Source: Pandoraea eparura (GTDB lineage: Bacteria > Pseudomonadota > Gammaproteobacteria > Burkholderiales > Burkholderiaceae). From it: a stretch of 64,000 nt of DNA. Of this stretch, positions 59,717 to 64,000 are shown piece after piece (positions within the stretch are counted from its first letter, which is position 1; every line of letters begins with the position of its first letter). Location: NCBI RefSeq assembly GCF_902459725.1, contig NZ_CABPSH010000001.1, forward strand, positions 248,001 through 312,000, given 5' to 3'. Below the pieces are notes generated by a model. The model had not been told where the DNA came from. It saw only the letters and a program-made list of their open reading frames with translations, and did not search any database. A program made the position numbers and the translations under genes.

Positions 59717-61534
59717 CTATGAATGTTTCCGGAAATTGAATTGCAGCCGGTTGTCGATGAACGGCAGACTGCTTAGGGCGTCCTCGCCGACTTCTGCGTC
59801 GATGAGGGCATTCAGTTTGCCGTTCATCGCAAGCAGCTCGGTCCCATATCGCCCCGGCTGCGACGCCAGATTATTCATTTCGTCCGGGTCCGATTGAAGA
59901 TCGTAAAGTTCCAGATCGTTGTGTTGCATCAAAGCATCCAATGTCGTCGGACGATTGAAATCCGACAACGCAAAATACCGGCTGAAACGATAACGACCGT
60001 CAAATACACTCCGTATTGCCCCCCTGAGTGTTAGATTGGGTTGCAGGGCGCGTGCGCGTCGATGCATCTCCTGCGGCGGCACACCGCGTTGCCGCATGGT
60101 GTTGAACTCCGCGAGCATCCATTCGCTGTCGTAATACAGCAGCATCGCATAATTGAACAGCGCGGCAGGACGAACGGCGTCCATGGGCGCTGCGTCCGGC
60201 GCCTTCAACAAATGCGCGAAACTGCGGCCGACCGATGCTTTTCCAGCGATGGCGCGCACCTTTTCCTCCGGCAACCCAGTCAATGCCAGCAACGTGGGCG
60301 CTATGTCGACGTGTGATGTGATGGCCGAGCATTGTTTCCCACCTTCGTATGCCGGGTGCGCAACGATGAATGGCACATGGTTTTGTTGGCGGTAGGCGTT
60401 CGCCCCCTTGTCAATCATTTGATGGTATCCGCCAAGCTCCCCATGATCTGACGTCAGGATCACGACGGTCTGATCGGCAATGCCGAGGTTGTCCAATTCT
60501 TCCAGAATCCGTGCGACGTGCCGATCGCAATCGCGAATGCAATTCAAGTAATTGTCTTGATAGAGGCCGACACTCCTGTCGCTGAAGTCGAACCTGCCGA
60601 TCAGTGCTGCGTGCGCCGCGCCGTACATCGCATGTGCTGCCGGTCGCCCCTGACCGTTCAGTGGTTGCTTGCGCGACGGCGGTAGTGGCACATTTCGCCA
60701 TTGCGCTTCATACAGCTTGTCTTTTGGCGCGCCACGGGTAGGCAGCAACCCCGCATGCCCTTTGTCGCTCGGTGCAGGGTCGAACCACATCGCGTCGTGC
60801 GGATTCACCAGATTGACCGCGAGAAACCAAGGCTTGGCTGACGTTTCGGAGGTGCTCGCGTTCGGTCGGCGATTTCGAAGCCATGTCACCGCCGCCTCGG
60901 TCGTCGTGCCATCGTACATATAACCACCAAGAGCGGCCCCGACAAGATCGCCCACGCCAAAGTAATCGTCAAAGCCATATGCCCGCATCGTCTTCGCATA
61001 ATCCGCGACGGGGGCATCGTAAGGGCTGCGCGACTCATGCATGGTCGTGCTGAGATGCCATTTGCCGAAGTACGCCGAGTGATAGCCGGCATCTTTCATC
61101 ATATGCCCGACCGTGCGGACGTCTTGCCCCAGATCGGGTTGCCATGGCAGTCCCGCATTGTCGAAGATGCCGGTGTGCTGCATATGGCGGCCCGTGTAGA
61201 TGTTCGATCTTGACGGCGAACACACACACGACGCGATCTGATGATTGACGAACGAAATCCCGCGCCGCTTCAACTTTTCTCGTCCGGGCACTGGCATCGG
61301 CCACTCCTCAAAGTAGCGTTCCTGATCGACGAGGATGAACAGGACGTTGTAACCCGTCGGTGGCGAGGCAGGAGGGGATTTTGCGATGTGCTGCGTCGGA
61401 GCGGCGGCGGCAGGCACGAGATTGCTGATCGATGTGGACAGAAGCGCGGCTCCCGTTGTCTTCAGGAACGCGCGTCGGCGCTCACCCTCCGGCCGTAAAT
61501 CGGCATCGGTCTCTGTCGTGCTCCGAGTATCCAT
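59717..61534 (-). CDS. Tat-exported type I sulfatase
   Basis: It has 605 residues. A twin-arginine signal ERRRAFLKTTGAALLSTSIS (18-37) leads to periplasm or cell surface. VLFILVDQE (64-72) holds the first metal ligands, and CSPSR (C105) is the formylglycine signature in which the Cys is oxidised to the catalytic residue. SDHGELGGYHQMIDKG and LTALTGLPEEKV-type segments are conserved. It hydrolyses a sulfate ester, with carbohydrate- or aryl-sulfate as candidates. An anaerobic or FGE modifying enzyme is not seen nearby. The GC content is visibly lower than that of maeB or the O-heptosyltransferase. It is divergent from a porin. Confidence 0.9.
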   Translation of the reverse strand: MDTRSTTETDADLRPEGERRRAFLKTTGAALLSTSISNLVPAAAAPTQHIAKSPPASPPTGYNVLFILVDQERYFEEWPMPVPGREKLKRRGISFVNHQIASCVCSPSRSNIYTGRHMQHTGIFDNAGLPWQPDLGQDVRTVGHMMKDAGYHSAYFGKWHLSTTMHESRSPYDAPVADYAKTMRAYGFDDYFGVGDLVGAALGGYMYDGTTTEAAVTWLRNRRPNASTSETSAKPWFLAVNLVNPHDAMWFDPAPSDKGHAGLLPTRGAPKDKLYEAQWRNVPLPPSRKQPLNGQGRPAAHAMYGAAHAALIGRFDFSDRSVGLYQDNYLNCIRDCDRHVARILEELDNLGIADQTVVILTSDHGELGGYHQMIDKGANAYRQQNHVPFIVAHPAYEGGKQCSAITSHVDIAPTLLALTGLPEEKVRAIAGKASVGRSFAHLLKAPDAAPMDAVRPAALFNYAMLLYYDSEWMLAEFNTMRQRGVPPQEMHRRARALQPNLTLRGAIRSVFDGRYRFSRYFALSDFNRPTTLDALMQHNDLELYDLQSDPDEMNNLASQPGRYGTELLAMNGKLNALIDAEVGEDALSSLPFIDNRLQFNFRKHS

Positions 61535-61776
61535 TTGCTTCCTTTGTTTTACGTGTGAAACAGTGATTCACAATTGAGAAATTGTAGCCATCACGACCTC
61601 CCCTTTCGCTACTGGTGAAATCACTAGCATCTCGGAAATTTTGAGTATGCAACCATCCGCTTCGAAATCTACAATTTTGTTCTATGTGTTCATATTTGAA
61701 CATTACACAACACCATCTCGACTAACTGACGAAGTCTCGATTTGTCCGGACTTCCGTTTCGAATCGACGGGGAAAT
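61535..61776. promoter_or_regulatory. Shared sulfatase/porin promoter region
   Basis: 242 AT-rich bases between divergent genes. TACAAT at 61669-61674 could be a -10 for the porin. A perfect palindrome lies at 61687-61702. No regulator gene is attached, so any control would be from elsewhere. Confidence 0.45.
61687..61702. promoter_or_regulatory. Palindromic candidate operator, sulfatase/porin
   Basis: TGTTCA-TATT-TGAACA is a perfect 6-4-6 palindrome in the middle of the divergent promoter region. Confidence 0.5.
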
Positions 61777-62850
61777 ATGAAGGTCTCGATCGCAACTGGA
61801 TTACTGATGTGCTCACTCGCCGGCAATGTGTCGGCGCAAACTGGTGTCACGATGTACGGGAGCTTGGACGCGGGGGGCGCTTATGTCAGTAACAGCGCTG
61901 GCAGTGCCCTGTTCAAATTCAACCAGAGCAATATGCAGCCGGATCGATGGGGCTTCAAAGGCGTTGAATATCTCGGGGGCGGCCTACATACCGTTTTTCA
62001 ACTGGAAAACGGCTTTTTCACCGGCAGCGGTGCATCCGTCTCAAGCGGGACAATGTGGAATCGCCAGGCATACGTGGGACTCGCCTCGCCGACCGCAGGC
62101 ACCCTTACCGTCGGGCACCAAAGTTCCTTGAACTTCGATTTGCTCACCCCGCTCAGTAACGCCTATCTCGCGCAGTCATGGAACGCGTTCCATCCTGGCA
62201 ATATCGACAATCTCGCAAACTCGGCGACGTCATCGGTCAACAACGCGATCAAGTATCGTTCTGCAAGCTATCACGGACTCTCTGCTAGCTCGTTGATCGG
62301 GCTCGGCAATACGACCAATTTTGGTTTCGGCAACACGTTCAGCGCCGGCGTTAATTTCGCGTCGGGGAATCTGAAAACGGCAGCAATCTACTCCAACCAG
62401 CACAACCGCGCTTTTGGTGTGGCGGCAACGGGGCTCGCAACATTTCAAGGAAGCCCTGCTTCCGCATACATTGCAGACCGTTCAGAGACATTTGGCGCAG
62501 GTCTCCTGTACACATTCGGCAGTCTTCGCGTACATGGACTTTACACGCGCGTTCGCCTTGAGAAGGGCACCGCCTCCGACGTCTATCAGAGCTACGAGGC
62601 TGGTGCCGAGTATCAGCTAACGCTCGCCAATCAAGTTACCGGAGGCGTTGCGACGACGACGATGTCTGGTCACCGATGGTCGCAGATCGAGGTGGGATAC
62701 ATCTACTCACTGTCCCGGTCGACGCAACTCTATCTGCAAGCGCTGTGCGAGCACACCAACGCCGGGACAAAGGCATATCTGTCCATCGCGGGGCAATCCA
62801 GCAATGAGAATCAGGTGATTGTTCTGAGCGGCATGCACCATACCTTCTGA
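61777..62850 (+). CDS. Gram-negative porin (Burkholderia type)
   Basis: It has 357 residues. The signal peptide MKVSIATGLLMCSLAGNVSA is followed by QTGVTMYGSLDAGGAYVSNS, the usual opening of betaproteobacterial trimeric porins. GFKGVEYLGGGLHTVFQLEN and MWNRQAYVGLASPTAGTLTV are conserved early strands, and it ends in a C-terminal Phe (MHHTF) needed for outer membrane insertion. Codon use is more AT-rich than in the neighbours, like the sulfatase. The shared divergent region suggests the porin admits the substrate or product of the sulfatase. Confidence 0.9.
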   Translation: MKVSIATGLLMCSLAGNVSAQTGVTMYGSLDAGGAYVSNSAGSALFKFNQSNMQPDRWGFKGVEYLGGGLHTVFQLENGFFTGSGASVSSGTMWNRQAYVGLASPTAGTLTVGHQSSLNFDLLTPLSNAYLAQSWNAFHPGNIDNLANSATSSVNNAIKYRSASYHGLSASSLIGLGNTTNFGFGNTFSAGVNFASGNLKTAAIYSNQHNRAFGVAATGLATFQGSPASAYIADRSETFGAGLLYTFGSLRVHGLYTRVRLEKGTASDVYQSYEAGAEYQLTLANQVTGGVATTTMSGHRWSQIEVGYIYSLSRSTQLYLQALCEHTNAGTKAYLSIAGQSSNENQVIVLSGMHHTF

Positions 62851-63016
62851 GGAAATCAGGCATTAGGCCTCTCACGGCGCCCAATAGCAGGCGTCACGCG
62901 GCAACCATGGCGTGTGTTCAAGATAATCGGTGCAACGCCTATCGTTGTTAGCGCCTGTCGTTTTCTCGTCGAGCGCATTGTCACACCGCCCCCAGTGTTA
63001 CGCCTAAACTAGCCGG

Positions 63017-63598
63017 ATGTCGTCTGCGCCGTTGGAACCCATGGCCCCTCGCGAATGCCGTCGTGACCCGTTGCCTGCCTCGTCGCCCGTGCCCGGCGCC
63101 GGGCCGGCGGATGGCGCGCCGTTGGAAGACCCGGCCTTGCTGCGGCGTCTGCTGCGCGCCAAAGACCGCATGGACGCGGCCTCGCACGAGGCCTGGCCCG
63201 TCAAACGCCTGGCTGCGGTCAGCGGCACTTCCGAAGCGCACTTCGCGCGCTCGTTCAAGCGAGCCTTCGGCATTCCTCCGCATCGCTACCTGCTGACGCG
63301 GCGCATCGAGCAGGCCAATACCCTGTTGCGGGACACCGACCTCAGCATCACTGATATTGCCTTCGCCACCGGTTGGGAGAGCGTGGGCACGTTTGGCCGC
63401 ATCTTCCGTGACATCAACGGACAAAGCCCGAGCACCGTTCGTCAGGCCGCGCGCAATGCCACGCCCCATTGCCTGGATCGTGTCCCGGCCTGCGTCGTGA
63501 AAGCGGCGCAGCGGCCCGATCTCAAGATCGCAGTTTTGGAGAAGCGCCGCCGCGTGGCCGAGGGTACAGTCCCTCCATCCACCAAGGAGGACTTATGA
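63017..63598 (+). CDS. AraC-family transcriptional regulator, short form
   Basis: It has 193 residues. After a Pro/Ala-rich N-terminus (about 1-38) comes the double helix-turn-helix (about 45-145): PVKRLAAVSGTSEAHFARSF, then YLLTRRIEQANTLLRDTDLS and ITDIAFATGWESVGTFGRIF. There is no effector domain, so it may respond to dosage or another protein. Its stop overlaps the start of the VOC gene (ATGA, 63595-63598), indicating coupling. Its start is the first ATG after a short leader; later starts at 63041 are possible. Confidence 0.88.
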   Translation: MSSAPLEPMAPRECRRDPLPASSPVPGAGPADGAPLEDPALLRRLLRAKDRMDAASHEAWPVKRLAAVSGTSEAHFARSFKRAFGIPPHRYLLTRRIEQANTLLRDTDLSITDIAFATGWESVGTFGRIFRDINGQSPSTVRQAARNATPHCLDRVPACVVKAAQRPDLKIAVLEKRRRVAEGTVPPSTKEDL

Positions 63599-64000
63599 AT
63601 CTGACGAACCAAGGAATACAAGTGGTCGGCGTGTACGTCGACGACCAGGATGAAGCGCTTGCCTTTTACGTCGAGGCACTCGGATTCCGCGTCCACACGG
63701 ACGTGCGCAACGGTGCGTTCCGATGGCTGACCGTCCAGCATCCGGACCAGCCCTCGTTCCAGCTAGGCCTGTTCACCCCGGGCCCGCCGATTCACGACGA
63801 GGCGACCGCCCAAACGTTGCGGGCGATGGTCGCCAAGGGCGCCATGCCGCCCCTGGTGCTTCACGTATCCGATTGCCGGGAGCGCTACGAGGCGCTGAAA
63901 GCCCGCGGCGTCGAATTCACCCAGGCGCCGGTCGAGCGCTATGGCAGCGTCGACGCGGGCTTTCGCGACCCGGCCGGCAACGGGTGGAAGATGATTCAAG
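63595..64000 (+). CDS. VOC-family (glyoxalase/bleomycin-resistance) protein, 3' end outside window
   Basis: 135 codons are visible with no stop. Start ATG at 63595 has AAGGAGG 6 bases upstream. MNLTNQGIQVVGVYVDDQDE is the first beta-alpha-beta unit, LAFYVEALGFRVHTDV the FYxxxLGF motif, and VERYGSVDAGFRDPAGNGWK the second module with the conserved DPxGN. It should end within a few residues. VOC proteins bind a metal and a small molecule; the substrate is unknown. The coupled AraC regulator suggests induction by its own ligand. Confidence 0.9.
   Translation, partial: MNLTNQGIQVVGVYVDDQDEALAFYVEALGFRVHTDVRNGAFRWLTVQHPDQPSFQLGLFTPGPPIHDEATAQTLRAMVAKGAMPPLVLHVSDCRERYEALKARGVEFTQAPVERYGSVDAGFRDPAGNGWKMIQ

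Noticed and set aside
59717..62850. Insertion sequence or integron cassette boundaries
   Set aside because: Although the GC content drops, I see no transposase, integrase, terminal inverted repeat or target duplication at the edges.

Overview
The window looks like chromosomal DNA of a high-GC betaproteobacterium of the family Burkholderiaceae. Pandoraea is my best guess, but this rests on recognised protein styles (a small H-NS with a TWSGRGRAPKW tail, a Burkholderia-type porin, a MaeB hybrid malic enzyme, many LysR regulators) and not on a database match. I see no rRNA, tRNA, CRISPR array, insertion sequence, phage gene or plasmid origin. Most of it reads as a stable core chromosome with some accessory insertions.

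Layout. 1-10 kb: the 5' part of a family 2 glycosyltransferase, dnaE, the tRNA hydroxylase trhO, gluQ, the DEAD-box helicase rhlE, and a BASS-type transporter divergent from a LysR regulator. 10-20 kb: a small membrane protein behind a structured leader, wrbA, an unrecognised 587-residue protein, an AhpD-like protein divergent from a MocR-type regulator, thiC under a TPP riboswitch, and an unrecognised 362-residue protein. 20-34 kb: a CNNM/CorC-type membrane protein, a recC-recB-recD operon with 4-base overlaps, a FUSC-family exporter and a stand-alone LuxR-type response regulator.

34-47 kb: an mdtABC-like RND efflux operon (fusion protein, two different permeases, outer membrane lipoprotein), divergent from an OmpR/EnvZ-type two-component pair that is the obvious candidate regulator. 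47-54.5 kb: hns next to an AT-richer gap, a GNAT acetyltransferase, a DHA2-type MFS transporter, a sulfide/persulfide detoxification locus (BigR-type sensor, Blh-type dioxygenase, two YeeE/YedE half-transporters), a LysR/tautomerase divergent pair and a YXWGXW protein.

54.5-64 kb: maeB, a LysR regulator, a hexanucleotide repeat, an orphan autotransporter O-heptosyltransferase, a divergent sulfatase/porin pair of visibly lower GC that looks acquired, and an AraC-type regulator translationally coupled to a VOC-family protein that runs off the window. The most open items are the two unrecognised proteins (12094-13857 and 18507-19595), the orphan O-heptosyltransferase, the sulfatase/porin cassette with a palindrome in its shared promoter region, and three short tandem repeat arrays.
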